DNA of 64,000 bases from Pseudomonas sp. LS1212 (GCF_024741815.1 NZ_CP102951.1:2185001-2249000); one strand, 5' to 3'. Counted from the stretch's first letter, positions 1 through 9,346 are shown. Notes: a model not told the origin generated them from the sequence alone. Program-made: numbers and translations.

Positions 1-365
1 ACATATGAGGTGGCTTTGGCGCTGCCGAAGATGAAGCGTTCGTCTGCGACAGCGATGGCTGAGGCGTTATCTTGTTGGTTGAGGGCGCCGGCGGCGGCGT
101 TCAAGCCCATGTTGCCGTTGCTGTCACTGGCCGAGTTGCTGACTTTGGCGGTGTTTCTGGTGCCCTGGTTGAGCACAAAGTTGTAGTCGCTGTTCTGTTC
201 GTCGGTCACCTTGGCAGTGGCGCCTGCGTTGATAAAGAGCTTGAGCAAGTGATGTTTATGGTGGTGTTTATTGTGGCGATCATTATGATCGTCGGCCTGT
301 ACAGCAACAGCCATGACCGCGGCGAGTGCGAATACCAAAGGCTTTAAAGCCATTGTAGGTTTCAT
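1..365 (-). CDS. Secreted repeat protein, N-terminal part (curli/Fap-like; often annotated 'heme utilization protein')
   Basis: The gene starts at the ATG at 365-363 behind GGAGAAACACC and runs off the left edge, so only about 121 residues are visible. A signal peptide (MKPTMALKPLVFALAAVMAV..) is followed by a short His/Asp-rich patch and then by a segment rich in Asn, Gln, Ala and Ser. That segment holds the unit LNAAAGALNQQDNASAIAV, which matches the repeat units of the gene at 420-998. Signal peptide plus N/Q-rich 'aGxxNQQxN' repeats is typical of secreted curli-like or Fap-like fibre proteins. Related Pseudomonas proteins are commonly labelled heme utilization or adhesin without strong evidence. 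It is third in a minus-strand operon (1437 to <1). Function is inferred from composition and context only. Confidence 0.7.
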   Translation of the reverse strand, partial: MKPTMALKPLVFALAAVMAVAVQADDHNDRHNKHHHKHHLLKLFINAGATAKVTDEQNSDYNFVLNQGTRNTAKVSNSASDSNGNMGLNAAAGALNQQDNASAIAVADERFIFGSAKATSY

Positions 366-419
366 GGTGTTTCTCCGTGCTTCATTTTAGGTAGTTAAGT
401 GTTGTTCTTACCTTTTGGG

Positions 420-998
420 TCAATCCACGACCCGTACGCTCAGGGTGTTGGCCATTTGGTTTCCCACCCCGGCGCTCTGATTCAACTGGATCACCCCACT
501 GCTGCCGGTGAAGGCCTGGTCGCTGGTAACGACCTGGCGGCTGCCTGGGTTTTGATCAGTTGCCTCGGAGCTTATGAGCAGCGCCACGTTCTGTTGATCG
601 AGGACGCTGTCGTCGATGCTTTGCGGTTTGGCGCTGATGCTTATTCGCAGTGCGTTGGCTTGCTGGTTGCTGGCGCCGGAAGACTGGTTGACGCCGAGTG
701 CGCCGTTGCCGTTCGTGAAAGCATTGCCTTGAATCGAAGACGTGGCGTCCAGGGTAGGGTCGACCACCGTCCACGAATGCTGGCGAATTCTGTTGGAGGC
801 GCTGGCCTCGGTACCGATGGCGATGGCCCGGCTATTGACTTGCTGCTGCTGATCACCCGCGGCCTGGTTGACTGTGAGGTTGCCGAGGTATTGCTGGCCG
901 GATGCATCGATCGTTGCGTTGTTGATCGCCTGGGGGCCAGAGGCGGCCAAGGCGCAAGCGCTGTAAAGCATGGACAGAACCAGAAGGGTGCGTTTCAT
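420..998 (-). CDS. Secreted curli/Fap-like repeat protein (putative adhesin/fibre subunit)
   Basis: 192 residues with a signal peptide (MKRTLLVLSMLYSACALAA). The body contains at least three related units: VNQAAGDQQQQVNSRAIAI (about 43-61), VNQSSGASNQQANALRISI (about 102-120) and LNQSAGVGNQMANTLSVRV (about 172-190, at the C-terminus). The regular N-Q-x-x-G-x-x-N-Q-x-x-N spacing resembles the stacking repeats of amyloid-forming curlins and FapB/FapC, although sequence identity to those families cannot be judged here. The start ATG lies one base after the stop of the upstream gene (TGAGATG), which suggests translational coupling. Expected location is the cell surface. Confidence in a real gene is high; the fibre role is inference. 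Confidence 0.8.
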   Translation of the reverse strand: MKRTLLVLSMLYSACALAASGPQAINNATIDASGQQYLGNLTVNQAAGDQQQQVNSRAIAIGTEASASNRIRQHSWTVVDPTLDATSSIQGNAFTNGNGALGVNQSSGASNQQANALRISISAKPQSIDDSVLDQQNVALLISSEATDQNPGSRQVVTSDQAFTGSSGVIQLNQSAGVGNQMANTLSVRVVD

Positions 999-999
999 C

Positions 1000-1437
1000 T
1001 CAACGATCTCTGCTCAGGATTTGCAGGGCGCCCATGCCGCGATCAACGGATCGGTTGATGGTGTTGGAGATGCCATTGGTACTGGCCCCGGTGCGGCCGC
1101 TCGCCATGCCTGGCAGCTGTGCTTGACTACCGGTCAGGGCGCGCATGGCGCCACCATCAGGGGAGAGCACGCGGGTAACGGTTGAGCCACTGCTGACGCC
1201 GGCGAAGTCACCATCGCTGAGTTCGGTGCTGCTGATGACTTGTTTGGAATAGTCGGTGTTGGTAGCGACGGGTTTGGGATCAGGAGCCATCGTTGGCCGA
1301 GTGGCGATGCGCGGTTGTACTTCCCGCTTGATCACGATAACGCCTTCACCGGCAGCCTGGACTGGCAGGCTTATTGATGAACCGATTGCACATACGATCA
1401 GCAGGAGGCGAACAATGCCTTTATCAAGATTCCCCAC
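1000..1437 (-). CDS. Exported protein, first gene of the curli/Fap-like operon
   Basis: 145 residues from a GTG start preceded by AAGGAATTGCCGTC. The N-terminus is a signal sequence (hydrophobic residues about 8-27, cleavage after PVQA). The mature part is low in complexity, with no N/Q repeats, and ends MGALQILSRDR. Its position upstream of two repeat proteins suggests an accessory or assembly factor, in the way CsgE/F or FapE accompany their fibre subunits. I do not recognise a named family. Translation is probably coupled to the next gene, since the stop and the next start are one base apart. Confidence 0.6.
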   Translation of the reverse strand: MGNLDKGIVRLLLIVCAIGSSISLPVQAAGEGVIVIKREVQPRIATRPTMAPDPKPVATNTDYSKQVISSTELSDGDFAGVSSGSTVTRVLSPDGGAMRALTGSQAQLPGMASGRTGASTNGISNTINRSVDRGMGALQILSRDR

Positions 1438-1765
1438 GACGGCAATTCCTTCTTCAGGGCGCTGGGCCTTTTCGGCGTTTGCGAGGAAGAGAGCAGGAGG
1501 TGTGCCGCTTTTTGTTTTTCCATTGAAAACAGTGGGTTGGTTTTTTTGTCGGGGCGGTCAGAAATTGGTTGTAACGCCGATGAGACAGAAGACGGCTCAT
1601 GGCGCTGTTCATCCCGGCGGCATTGCTCATCATGGCCCGTGTTGATTGGCTGTATCAGTCAATTAACACTTTACCCGGAGACGGGTATGAGCCCTTTTAT
1701 TTGGCGGGTTTGCGGGGAGGTGAGTGTTACAGGAGTGGACGGATTGCCCGGGTTGGGTCCAACAA
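1438..1765. other. Intergenic region upstream of the secreted-repeat operon
   Basis: This 328-base stretch lies between the start of the 1000-1437 gene and the end of the NadR-like kinase. It should hold the minus-strand promoter of the repeat operon. I see no convincing ORF on either strand and no clear sigma-70 promoter; the only TTGACT hexamer on the minus strand (about 1664) lacks a good -10. Confidence 0.4.
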
Positions 1766-2293
1766 TCAGCAGATGCCCAGCAACCGATTCACGGCTTCAA
1801 ATGCCTCGCGTTGACGCTGTGCCCAGTCGCCACGAAGGACCTGGCAAGGCTGCTGGTGCAGGTCGAGCCAGGTGCGGCTCTCCTGGAAAAACGCCTGGCG
1901 TTCGGCCAGGTCGGGCTGGCAGCGCTGGCCATCGTCGCGCCAATTGACTTCTTCGGGGCTTAGCAGCAGATGCAAATCATAGTGCCGGGCGAGCAGGGCG
2001 CCCTCTATCCAGGCCGGGCAGTTTCCGAACAGCGTGCGGCTCCAGAGCATGTTGCTCAGCAAATGGGTATCGAGAATCAATAGCGACGGTTGTTTGGCAC
2101 GCGCTTCGTCCTCCCACTGTAGTTGGCCAAGTGCAATCACGGAAATATCATCGTAGCAGGTGTTTCTCGCCACGCTGTCAATAAAGTGCCGGACATACTC
2201 CCCCACCAACACGCCGCCATAACGGGCCTGGATTTCGGCCCCCAGCCAGCTTTTGCCGCTGGATTCGGGCCCGGTCAGAACCAGCACTTTCAT
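1766..2293 (-). CDS. NadR-like nicotinamide-nucleotide (ribosylnicotinamide) kinase, AAA-type P-loop ATPase
   Basis: 175 residues. The N-terminal MKVLVLTGPESSGKSWL contains a Walker A P-loop (GPESSGKS). YVRHFIDS and the LLILDTHLLS segment are placed as in the kinase domain of NadR, which phosphorylates nicotinamide riboside to NMN. I place the start at 2293 because its ATG overlaps the PnuC stop codon (ATGA). That coupling to pnuC supports the role: PnuC brings in the nucleoside and the kinase traps it as the phosphate. The DNA-binding and adenylyltransferase domains of full NadR are absent, so it is a stand-alone kinase. Confidence 0.8.
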   Translation of the reverse strand: MKVLVLTGPESSGKSWLGAEIQARYGGVLVGEYVRHFIDSVARNTCYDDISVIALGQLQWEDEARAKQPSLLILDTHLLSNMLWSRTLFGNCPAWIEGALLARHYDLHLLLSPEEVNWRDDGQRCQPDLAERQAFFQESRTWLDLHQQPCQVLRGDWAQRQREAFEAVNRLLGIC

Positions 2294-2853
2294 GGCTGCA
2301 ACACCGGGTCGTTGCGCCATTCACGCCAGCCTTGCACGGCCAGCACGGTAAACAGGGCGTAGAGGGCGGCAGTCAGGTAGAGCCCCTTGTAGAGGAACAG
2401 CCCGACGAAGAGGGTGTCCAGCACGATCCACAATGGCCAGCATTGCACGCGCTTTTGCGCCATCCACAGTTGTGCCACCAGGCTGAAGGCGGTGAGGGCG
2501 GCATCGAGCCAGGGTTGGTCTGCATCGGTCCAGTGGGCCATGGCTGCGCCCAGGGCCAGGCTGGCCACCAGGCCCACGCCAAGGCCGAGCAACAACGGCT
2601 GGCCAGGCAGATAACTGACCTGACGACCGTGATGGGCGGCGCCTGCGCGGGTCCATTGCCACCAGCCATACAATTGCAACACGGCATAGACCAGTTGCAG
2701 GAGCATGTCCGAGTACAGCTTGACCTCGAAGAAGATCCAGCTGTAGAGCAACACCATTACCAGACCGATCGGCCAGCACCAGGGGTTCTGTTTGACCGTG
2801 AGCCATACAGCGATGACGCCGAGTGCAGCGGCGAACAATTCAAGGCCGGACAT
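2290..2853 (-). CDS. pnuC: Nicotinamide riboside transporter PnuC
   Basis: 187 residues, mostly hydrophobic with about seven membrane segments. Family hallmarks include WLTVKQNPWCWPIG near residues 16-30, YAVLQLYGWWQW in the middle and WIVLDTLFVGLFLYKGLY toward the C-terminus. PnuC mediates facilitated uptake of nicotinamide riboside across the inner membrane. The ATG at 2853 is preferred to the one at 2859 because AAGGA sits seven bases upstream of it. The stop overlaps the start of the NadR-like kinase, giving a two-gene NAD salvage operon. Confidence 0.9.
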   Translation of the reverse strand: MSGLELFAAALGVIAVWLTVKQNPWCWPIGLVMVLLYSWIFFEVKLYSDMLLQLVYAVLQLYGWWQWTRAGAAHHGRQVSYLPGQPLLLGLGVGLVASLALGAAMAHWTDADQPWLDAALTAFSLVAQLWMAQKRVQCWPLWIVLDTLFVGLFLYKGLYLTAALYALFTVLAVQGWREWRNDPVLQP

Positions 2854-2931
2854 CGGCATTCCTTGGCAGCGTCAATAAGGGCTGCGATTGTAACCCGTGA
2901 CAGCCCCGCTGCCACGGGTCAAAACGCAACG

Positions 2932-4566
2932 TTAGACGCGGAACTGACGCAGCAACTGGTTCAGTTGCTCGCTTAACACCTTGAGTTGCAGGCTGGCATT
3001 GCTCGATTGCTCCGCCGCCAGGGCCGTACTCTGGGACAGGCCGGCTGCCTGGGTCACGTTCTGGTTGATGTCTTCGACCACATGGGCCTGCTGCAGGGTG
3101 GCGCTGGCAATGGAAGCATTCAGCGCGTTGAGGTTCTGCAGGGCGTTACCGATGGCCGTCAGGCTTTCACCGGCCTGGCTGGCTTGCTCGACCGTCAGGC
3201 GCGAGGCGCGACTGCTGTCGGCGATGACCTTGACTGCCGCCTCGGATTGGCTCTGCAGGTGTTCGATCATCGTCTGGATTTGTGCAGTGGACTGCTGGGT
3301 GCGTTGGGCGAGCATCCGCACTTCGTCGGCGACCACGGCAAAACCCCGGCCTTGTTCACCGGCCCTGGCGGCCTCGATGGCGGCATTGAGCGCCAGCAGG
3401 TTGGTTTGCTCGGCGATCGAGCGAATGACTTCCAGCACGCTGCCGATCTGCGTGCTCTGGGTTGCCAGGTTCTGGATCACGTCGACCGCCTGGTCGATGG
3501 TGCCGGACAATTCATCGATCTGGCGCAGGCTGCTCTGGATATTGACCTGGCCTTGCTGGGCCTGTGCCTGGGCGTCACGCATTTCGCTGGCCGCGTGCTC
3601 GGCGTTCTTGGCCACATCCTGGACCCCGGAGGTCACCTCATTGACCGCGGTTGCCACCCGTTCCATTTGTTGCGATTGCTGTTGGCTGCGTTCCTGGGCC
3701 TGGCTGGCATTGCTGCCCATCTGGCTGGATGACAGGCCCAGGGCGCTGGCCGAGTCGAGCAACTGCGTCACCACGTGGTGGAGTTTGGCGGTGAAGGTGT
3801 TGAAGTGCTGGGCCAATCGGGTGATTTCGTCCCGGCCGTGAGTATCCAGGCTGCGGGTCAGGTCGCTTTCGCCGCTGGCAATGTCGGCCATGGCGTTGAC
3901 CGCGTCCTGCAGGGGGCGAACGATACTGCGGGCGATGAGCACCACCAGCAGGGCCATGAGCACGGTAATGCCAAGGCCCATAAAGCTGGCATCACGGATT
4001 TGCCTATAGAACTCGGCCTGCATGTCATCGATGTAAACGCCGGAGCCGATCACCCAGCCCCACGGCTCGAACAGTTGCACGTACGAGGTCTTTTGCACCG
4101 GCGTACTGGCACCGGGCTTGGGCCAGCGGTAGTCCACGGTGCCGGCCCCCTTGGCGCGAGCGATGGCAGCCATTTCATTGAACAGGGCAAAGCCATCCGG
4201 GTCCTTGATGGTGGAGAGGTCCTGGCCGTCGAGCTTGGGATTGGTCGGATGCATGACCATCACCGGCTTGAGGTCATTGATCCAGAAGTAGTCGTTCTGG
4301 TCATAGCGCAGGCCGCGAATCACGTTCAACGCCTGCTTCTGGGCGGCTGCGCGATCCACCGTGCCGGCGGTCTCCAGCCCGTGGTAGTAGTCCAGGACGC
4401 CTTTGGCGGTCTGCACCACATGACGGGTTTTTTCGGCCTTGGCCTGATACAGATCGGTGTGAATCTGCTTGAGCATCAGCAGCCCGAGCGCAAACAGCAT
4501 CAATACCGCGACAATCAGGATAAGCCACAAGCGGCGGCTAATAGATATATTGCGCAAGCTATTCAT
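2932..4566 (-). CDS. Methyl-accepting chemotaxis protein with a Cache sensor domain
   Basis: 544 residues. TM1 is at about 12-32. A periplasmic single-Cache (Cache_2) domain at about 40-190 carries [11 protein letters not shown] and [14 protein letters not shown], and TM2 is at about 195-215. HAMP follows (about 215-265), then a long coiled-coil signalling domain with the tip signature [20 protein letters not shown]. sCache_2 receptors usually sense small organic acids; the ligand here is unknown. There is no C-terminal CheR-binding pentapeptide (it ends LLRQFRV). The ATG at 4566 has GAGGTGA nine bases upstream. It is a single-gene unit. Confidence 0.92.
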   Translation of the reverse strand: MNSLRNISISRRLWLILIVAVLMLFALGLLMLKQIHTDLYQAKAEKTRHVVQTAKGVLDYYHGLETAGTVDRAAAQKQALNVIRGLRYDQNDYFWINDLKPVMVMHPTNPKLDGQDLSTIKDPDGFALFNEMAAIARAKGAGTVDYRWPKPGASTPVQKTSYVQLFEPWGWVIGSGVYIDDMQAEFYRQIRDASFMGLGITVLMALLVVLIARSIVRPLQDAVNAMADIASGESDLTRSLDTHGRDEITRLAQHFNTFTAKLHHVVTQLLDSASALGLSSSQMGSNASQAQERSQQQSQQMERVATAVNEVTSGVQDVAKNAEHAASEMRDAQAQAQQGQVNIQSSLRQIDELSGTIDQAVDVIQNLATQSTQIGSVLEVIRSIAEQTNLLALNAAIEAARAGEQGRGFAVVADEVRMLAQRTQQSTAQIQTMIEHLQSQSEAAVKVIADSSRASRLTVEQASQAGESLTAIGNALQNLNALNASIASATLQQAHVVEDINQNVTQAAGLSQSTALAAEQSSNASLQLKVLSEQLNQLLRQFRV

Positions 4567-4853
4567 GAATCAGTCACCTCATTTCTTATTATTGTCACGT
4601 ACATCCAGGCGATGCCTTTATCAGGCCAACCAGGCTGTCAGGAATTTCATGTTGCCGGATGCGGTCGACGGGCAGCGTTTAGCGCGCGGGTCTGATAGGA
4701 TTTCGGCGCAAATGAATAAACCTGAATACTACCTTGGTCTTGTTTGCGTTTTTCATGGGCGCGCGTCGACGCGCAAACGAGCTCGCCGAGCACTTTAAAG
4801 TCACTAAAAACTAGGAAAGGGGCCTGCCTTGCGCATGGCTTCACGGGGGAATG

Positions 4854-5690
4854 ATGGATTTTTGGACCGCCATACAGGCAGTTATACTAGGGATTGTTGA
4901 AGGGCTTACGGAGTTCTTGCCCATCTCCAGTACCGGTCACCAGATCATCGTCGCGGACCTGATCAACTTCGGTGGCGAGCGGGCCATGGCCTTCAACATC
5001 ATCATTCAGCTAGGCGCGATCCTTGCGGTCGTCTGGGAATTCCGGCGCAAGATCATTGACGTGGTCGTGGGCCTGCCGACGCAGCCCAATGCACAGCGGT
5101 TCACCGTCAACCTGCTGATCGCATTCATGCCTGCCGTGGTGCTGGGCGTGCTGTTTGCCGACATGATTCATGAATACCTGTTCAATCCCATTACCGTCGC
5201 CGCTGCCCTGGTGGTTGGCGGTCTCGTCATGCTGTGGGCTGAACAGCGCCAGCATGTGATACGTGCCGAGCACGTCGACGATATGCGTTGGACCGATGCC
5301 TTGAAAATTGGCTGCGCCCAATGCCTGGCGATGATTCCGGGTACTTCGCGCTCTGGTTCGACAATTATCGGTGGGTTGTTGTTCGGCTTGTCGCGCAAGG
5401 CTGCGACCGAGTTTTCATTCTTTCTGGCCATGCCCACCATGGTCGGTGCCGCCGTGTACTCGGGTTATAAGTACCGCACGCTGTTCCAGCCGGCCGACTT
5501 CCCGGTCTTTGCCATCGGCTTTGTCGTGTCGTTCATTTTCGCGATGATCGCGGTGCGTAGCCTGCTCAAGTTCATTGCCAACCACAGCTATGCGGCGTTT
5601 GCCTGGTACCGGATCCTCTTCGGCCTGTTCATCCTGATCACCTGGGAGTTCGGCTGGGTGGACTGGGCGACGGCAAAAGCCACCCAGTGA
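4854..5690 (+). CDS. uppP: Undecaprenyl-diphosphatase UppP (BacA)
   Basis: 278 residues of polytopic inner-membrane protein. The two family motifs are present: [14 protein letters not shown] near residues 17-30 and the PGTSRSGST loop near 163-171. UppP dephosphorylates undecaprenyl pyrophosphate, recycling the lipid carrier for peptidoglycan and O-antigen and giving some bacitracin resistance. Two adjacent ATGs exist (4851 and 4854); family N-termini begin MDFWTAIQ, so 4854 is chosen, with GGGGGA just upstream. The stop overlaps the start of the DUF1294 gene. Confidence 0.95.
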   Translation: MDFWTAIQAVILGIVEGLTEFLPISSTGHQIIVADLINFGGERAMAFNIIIQLGAILAVVWEFRRKIIDVVVGLPTQPNAQRFTVNLLIAFMPAVVLGVLFADMIHEYLFNPITVAAALVVGGLVMLWAEQRQHVIRAEHVDDMRWTDALKIGCAQCLAMIPGTSRSGSTIIGGLLFGLSRKAATEFSFFLAMPTMVGAAVYSGYKYRTLFQPADFPVFAIGFVVSFIFAMIAVRSLLKFIANHSYAAFAWYRILFGLFILITWEFGWVDWATAKATQ

Positions 5691-6163
5691 TGGAGACTGG
5701 GCGCCCGCGTACGGGCAAGTCGAGCGGGCCGCGAGTGGCTTCCAGGCAAGCTGTTGGCGCGGGTATCCAGAACGCAGGTGGCAAGCTGCTGGCATTGGCG
5801 GCGCTTTGCCTGCTGCCTCTTTCGGGATCGCTGCAGATGTTGGCTACAGGCCGGTCGGCGCTGCCGCTCCTGGCCTATGTGCTGGCGAGCTTGCTGACGT
5901 TTTATCTCTACTGGCACGACAAGCGCCAGGCGCGCGGCAACGCCTGGCGCACACCCGAGCGGGTACTGCATGCCGCCGAGTTGTGTGGTGGCTGGCCCGG
6001 TGCCTTATTGGCGCAACAACGGTTGCGGCACAAGACGCGCAAGTTGCCGTATCAGCTGAAGTTCTGGACCATCGTCATCGTGCATCAGCTTTTTTGGGTC
6101 GATCACCTGGTCTTCGCCGGCGCCTGGATGGGCAAGATGATTCGGCCCCTGATCGGTGCATGA
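5690..6163 (+). CDS. DUF1294 small membrane protein
   Basis: 157 residues. Two hydrophobic segments at about 32-48 and 57-75 are followed by YWHDKRQARGNAWRTPERVLH and by GGWPGALLAQQRLRHKTRK, which are the hallmark residues of DUF1294 (often seen fused to a cold-shock domain, absent here). The ATG at 5690 overlaps the uppP stop, so the two are translationally coupled; an in-frame GTG at 5687 is the alternative. Role unknown. Confidence 0.8.
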   Translation: METGRPRTGKSSGPRVASRQAVGAGIQNAGGKLLALAALCLLPLSGSLQMLATGRSALPLLAYVLASLLTFYLYWHDKRQARGNAWRTPERVLHAAELCGGWPGALLAQQRLRHKTRKLPYQLKFWTIVIVHQLFWVDHLVFAGAWMGKMIRPLIGA

Positions 6164-6254
6164 CGGCTGCCCCTCTCAACGCTTGAGCCCGAGCTGCAAG
6201 CGCTTGGGCAAGCGGCTGACCACCAGTTGGTGGGAGCCTGTCTTGCTGTCGGAC

Positions 6255-7163
6255 TCATACGAATCGCTCACCACATTCCTTGAATGACTCGACCAGGTGG
6301 TCGATCCAGGCGCGTACCGCAGGCAGCACCCCGCGTCGGTGCGGATACACCGCTTGCAGATAGCCGCCGGGCATTGACCAGGCCGGCAGCAATTGCACCA
6401 GTTCGCCGCTGGCCAATCCTTCTTCACAGTACATGATCGGCAAGGCGGTGAAACCCAGCCCGGCCATCACCGCTGCCTTGCGCACGATAAAGTCATCGAT
6501 GCCCAGGCGCGCTTCCAGGACCAGGTCGCGCTTGTTGCCTTGCTGGTCCAGCATGCGCAGATGCACCATGCGGTCGCTTTCCAGTGCTCCCAGCACCGGA
6601 ACATTGGCCAGGTCGTCAGGGCTCTCTATCCTGCGCCCCTCGAGGAAGCTCGGTGCCGCCACCAGAACCATCTGCGCCTGACGCAGGCGCCTGGTCACCA
6701 GCATCGGGTCTTCGTCGCCCAGATCGCGCACGCGCAAGGCGACATCAATGCCTTCGGTGATCAGATCCACCCGACGGTTGAGCAGCACCATGTCCAGTTG
6801 TACGTGGGGATGGGCCTGCAGGAAACTGCTGATGATCGTCGGCAGCAGCTCATGGGCCAGGCCCACCGGGCAGGACACGCGCAGGCGCCCACGGGGCTCG
6901 CTGGACATGCTGGCAACTGCTTCGTCGGCCATTTCTGCCTCAAGCAACATGGCCTGGCAATGGCGCAGATAGCGTTCGCCCACGGCAGTCAGTTTCAGTT
7001 GCCGGGTCGTGCGTTGCAGCAGTCGGGCACCCAGGCGCTCTTCCAGCTCGGCTATGCGCCTCGACAGCCGCGACTTGGGGATGCCCAGCAACCGCCCGGC
7101 GGCAGCAAAGCCGCCGGCTTCCACCACTTTGGCGAAATAATAGAGGTCGTTGAGGTCTTGCAT
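6255..7163 (-). CDS. LysR-family transcriptional regulator
   Basis: 302 residues. The N-terminal winged helix-turn-helix (about 1-60, DLYYFAKVVEAGGFAAAGRLLGIPKSRLSRRIAELE) is standard for LysR regulators. A periplasmic-binding-like effector domain follows from about 88 to 295. It belongs to the subfamily often placed divergently to a quinone/azo-reductase or NAD(P)H oxidoreductase. It is divergent from azoR, with a perfect 20-base palindrome at 7176-7195 close to its own start, so auto-control and control of azoR are likely. Confidence 0.92.
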   Translation of the reverse strand: MQDLNDLYYFAKVVEAGGFAAAGRLLGIPKSRLSRRIAELEERLGARLLQRTTRQLKLTAVGERYLRHCQAMLLEAEMADEAVASMSSEPRGRLRVSCPVGLAHELLPTIISSFLQAHPHVQLDMVLLNRRVDLITEGIDVALRVRDLGDEDPMLVTRRLRQAQMVLVAAPSFLEGRRIESPDDLANVPVLGALESDRMVHLRMLDQQGNKRDLVLEARLGIDDFIVRKAAVMAGLGFTALPIMYCEEGLASGELVQLLPAWSMPGGYLQAVYPHRRGVLPAVRAWIDHLVESFKECGERFV

Positions 7164-7175
7164 GGTAAGGCTCTA

Positions 7176-7195
7176 TTGTCCTGTATACAGGACAA
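7176..7195. promoter_or_regulatory. Perfect palindrome between lysR and azoR, likely operator
   Basis: The sequence TTGTCCTGTATACAGGACAA is a perfect 20-base inverted repeat. It begins 13 bases upstream of the lysR start and lies about 100 bases before azoR. Its place in a divergent LysR/target intergenic region makes it the best candidate regulator-binding site. Confidence 0.6.
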
Positions 7196-7294
7196 ACTAA
7201 CGCATTTACCCTGACTAATCAGCAATTGATTATGTCTGTAGGATTATCTCCAGCTTGATCGCATTTGCAGCGATCCCCCTTCAGGAGAATCCCC

Positions 7295-7906
7295 ATGAAA
7301 CTGTTGCACATCGATTCCAGCATCCTCGGCGACAATTCCGCTTCTCGTCAGTTGAGCCGCAGCGTGGTCCAGGCCTGGCAAGCGGCCGAGCCCGACAGCA
7401 AGGTCACCTACCGCGACCTGGCCAGCGATGCCATCAGCCACTTTTCTGCAGCCACCCTGGTCGCTGCCGGTACCCCTGAAGAACTGCGTGATGCCGCACA
7501 ACGGCATGAAGCCCAACTGAGTGCCGACACCCTGCAAGAATTCCTCGACGCAGACGCCGTCGTTATCGCCGCGCCCATGTACAACTTCACCGTACCGACC
7601 CAGCTCAAGGCCTGGATCGATCGTATCGCGATCGCCGGCAAGACCTTCCGTTACACCGAGGCGGGCCCTGAAGGCCTGTGCGGTGGCAAGAAAGTCGTGA
7701 TCGTATCGACCTCCGGTGGCTTGCACGCCGGTCAGCCTACCGGTGTGGGCCATGAAGAGTTCCTGAAGGTGTTCCTGGGCTTTATCGGTATCACCGACAT
7801 CGAAATCGTCCGTGCTCATGGCCTGGGTTATGGCGATGACGTGCGCAGCAAAGCCATGAGCGACGCCCAGGTGCAGATCAGCGAGCAACTGTTCGCGGCA
7901 GCCTGA
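7295..7906 (+). CDS. azoR: FMN-dependent NADH-azoreductase
   Basis: 203 residues of flavodoxin-like fold. The N-terminal [20 protein letters not shown] binds the FMN phosphate. [19 protein letters not shown] and the STSGGLHAG segment complete the FMN site as in AzoR. The enzyme reduces azo bonds and quinones with NADH in the cytoplasm and is thought to protect against electrophilic quinones. The ATG at 7295 follows AGGAG at 7282-7286; the in-frame TTG at 7265 lacks a ribosome site. It is divergent from the LysR gene and followed by a strong terminator at 7921. Confidence 0.93.
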   Translation: MKLLHIDSSILGDNSASRQLSRSVVQAWQAAEPDSKVTYRDLASDAISHFSAATLVAAGTPEELRDAAQRHEAQLSADTLQEFLDADAVVIAAPMYNFTVPTQLKAWIDRIAIAGKTFRYTEAGPEGLCGGKKVVIVSTSGGLHAGQPTGVGHEEFLKVFLGFIGITDIEIVRAHGLGYGDDVRSKAMSDAQVQISEQLFAAA

Positions 7907-7920
7907 TCGATCGCCCCGAC

Positions 7921-7960
7921 AATGCCGGCGGCAGGTTCACGACCTGCCGCCGGCATTTTT
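7921..7960 (+). terminator. Rho-independent terminator after azoR
   Basis: A 16-base perfect stem (7921-7936 with 7942-7957), a five-base loop and a T-run. It lies between convergent azoR and the MFS gene and may also serve the minus strand through the A residues at its 5' side. Confidence 0.9.
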
Positions 7961-8011
7961 GTTTCTGCTCGGAACCTGGGGCGTGCGCTTGTTCTCGCCC
8001 GGGGTTGCCAA

Positions 8012-9202
8012 TCATTGATTGGCAGCTCGACGCGACAGCGACAGGGTCAAGACTAGACCGGCGACTGACAGCAGTGCTGCACACAAGAAAATCCAGGGGT
8101 AGCCCAGGTGCAAGGCAACAAAGCCCATGACCGGGCCTGCGATTGCCAATGCCAGGTCGAAAAAAACGGAATAGGCGCTCAGGCCCGCACCACGGCTGGA
8201 CGTGGGCACCTGCTTGATGGCTTCGACGCCGAGCGCCGGATACACCAGCGACAAGCCAAAGCCAGCCAGGGCTGCGCCGGCCAGGGCAACCGGCGTCGAG
8301 GGCGCCAGCCAGAGCAGGCACAAGCCCAGGGTCTCGATGGTCATGCAGGCGATTGCCACGGGAAAACCACCCAGGCGATTGATCGAGTTGGCAAACAGCA
8401 GTCGCGCCAGCACAAAGCAGACGCCGAAGGCCGTCAGGCACCAGGCTGCACCGGCCCAGCCCCGTTCGATGTAATAGAGGGTGATGAAGGTGGTCAGGGT
8501 GCCATAACCGATCGAGGCCAGCGCCAGGCCGGTTCCGAATGGCGCGACCCGTCCGAATGCAGACCAGAATGGCAAGCGCTCACCGCCAGTCACCGCCAGC
8601 GAAGCCTTGTTGCGGATGATCACCAGCGCCAGCAAGGCGAGGGCGGTCAGAGCGACGCCCAGGGCCGCAAAACCCAGCCCGTCGACCAATACGACCCCCA
8701 GCGGTGCACCCATTGCAATGGCGCCATATGAAGCAATGCCATTCCAGGAAATCATCCGCGCCGTATGCTCGGCGCCGAGCTGGCCGATGCCCCAGCTATT
8801 GGTGCCAACGCCAATCAGGCCCTGGGCGATACCGAGCAGCAACCGTCCCGCTATGAGCACCACCAGGCTGACCACGGGCAGGTTGATCAGCAAGGTCGAG
8901 GCGAGGGTCAACACACCGCTCAAGGCGATGCCGATCAGCCCGTAGATGATTGCGCGCTTGGTTCCCAGGCTGTCGGCAAGGCGCCCGGCCGATGGACGGC
9001 TGAGCAGGGTTGCCAGGTACTGCGAGCCGATGGTCAGCCCGGCGATGGCTGGGCTGAAGCCCAGTTGGTCATGCACGTAACCGGGCAATACCGCGATGGG
9101 CAGGCCGATGCAGAGAAATGCAATAAAGGTGTAGAAAACGATGGACAGGATCTGCAGGGTGATCGACATCGAAGACGGGAGTGCTGGTTGTTGCGCAGAC
9201 AT
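8012..9202 (-). CDS. MFS transporter (YfcJ/YhhS-like sugar-efflux type)
   Basis: 396 residues with 12 predicted membrane segments. The motif-A-like loop after TM2 reads SRPSAGRLADSLGTKRAIIYG (about 68-88), and GRLLLGIAQGLIGVGTNSWG lies in TM4-5. It resembles the YfcJ/YhhS group of drug:H+ antiporter-like carriers, whose substrates are poorly known (arabinose-like efflux in some members). The start at 9202 is tentative because no strong ribosome site precedes it; ATG at 9169 is possible. It is convergent with azoR. Confidence 0.85.
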   Translation of the reverse strand: MSAQQPALPSSMSITLQILSIVFYTFIAFLCIGLPIAVLPGYVHDQLGFSPAIAGLTIGSQYLATLLSRPSAGRLADSLGTKRAIIYGLIGIALSGVLTLASTLLINLPVVSLVVLIAGRLLLGIAQGLIGVGTNSWGIGQLGAEHTARMISWNGIASYGAIAMGAPLGVVLVDGLGFAALGVALTALALLALVIIRNKASLAVTGGERLPFWSAFGRVAPFGTGLALASIGYGTLTTFITLYYIERGWAGAAWCLTAFGVCFVLARLLFANSINRLGGFPVAIACMTIETLGLCLLWLAPSTPVALAGAALAGFGLSLVYPALGVEAIKQVPTSSRGAGLSAYSVFFDLALAIAGPVMGFVALHLGYPWIFLCAALLSVAGLVLTLSLSRRAANQ

Positions 9203-9300
9203 GAGGCTCGTTCGCTGGCAGGCGGATGGAGAACAGCATCATGGCGGGGGTTGGGGATAAAAGAAAGCAGGCTAACGAATTTTTTCCAAGCGCCAGGCCG

Positions 9301-9328
9301 CCTCGTACCCACGCGCGTGGGAACGAGG
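9301..9328. repeat. Short palindromic element of the Pseudomonas 'CGTTCCCACGC..GCGTGGGAACG' type
   Basis: Two near-perfect arms, CCTCGTACCCACG and CGTGGGAACGAGG, flank a CG centre. Similar elements are scattered through intergenic regions of fluorescens-group genomes. Its place just after ybiT suggests a transcript-end hairpin. Confidence 0.5.
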
Positions 9329-9346
9329 GGGAGTGTAGGAAGCGGG

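Noticed and set aside
2854..2931. Riboswitch upstream of pnuC
   Set aside because: The stem-rich stretch (GACCCGTGGCAGCGGGG..) is too short and shows no known NAD+ or other riboswitch core that I can identify by eye.
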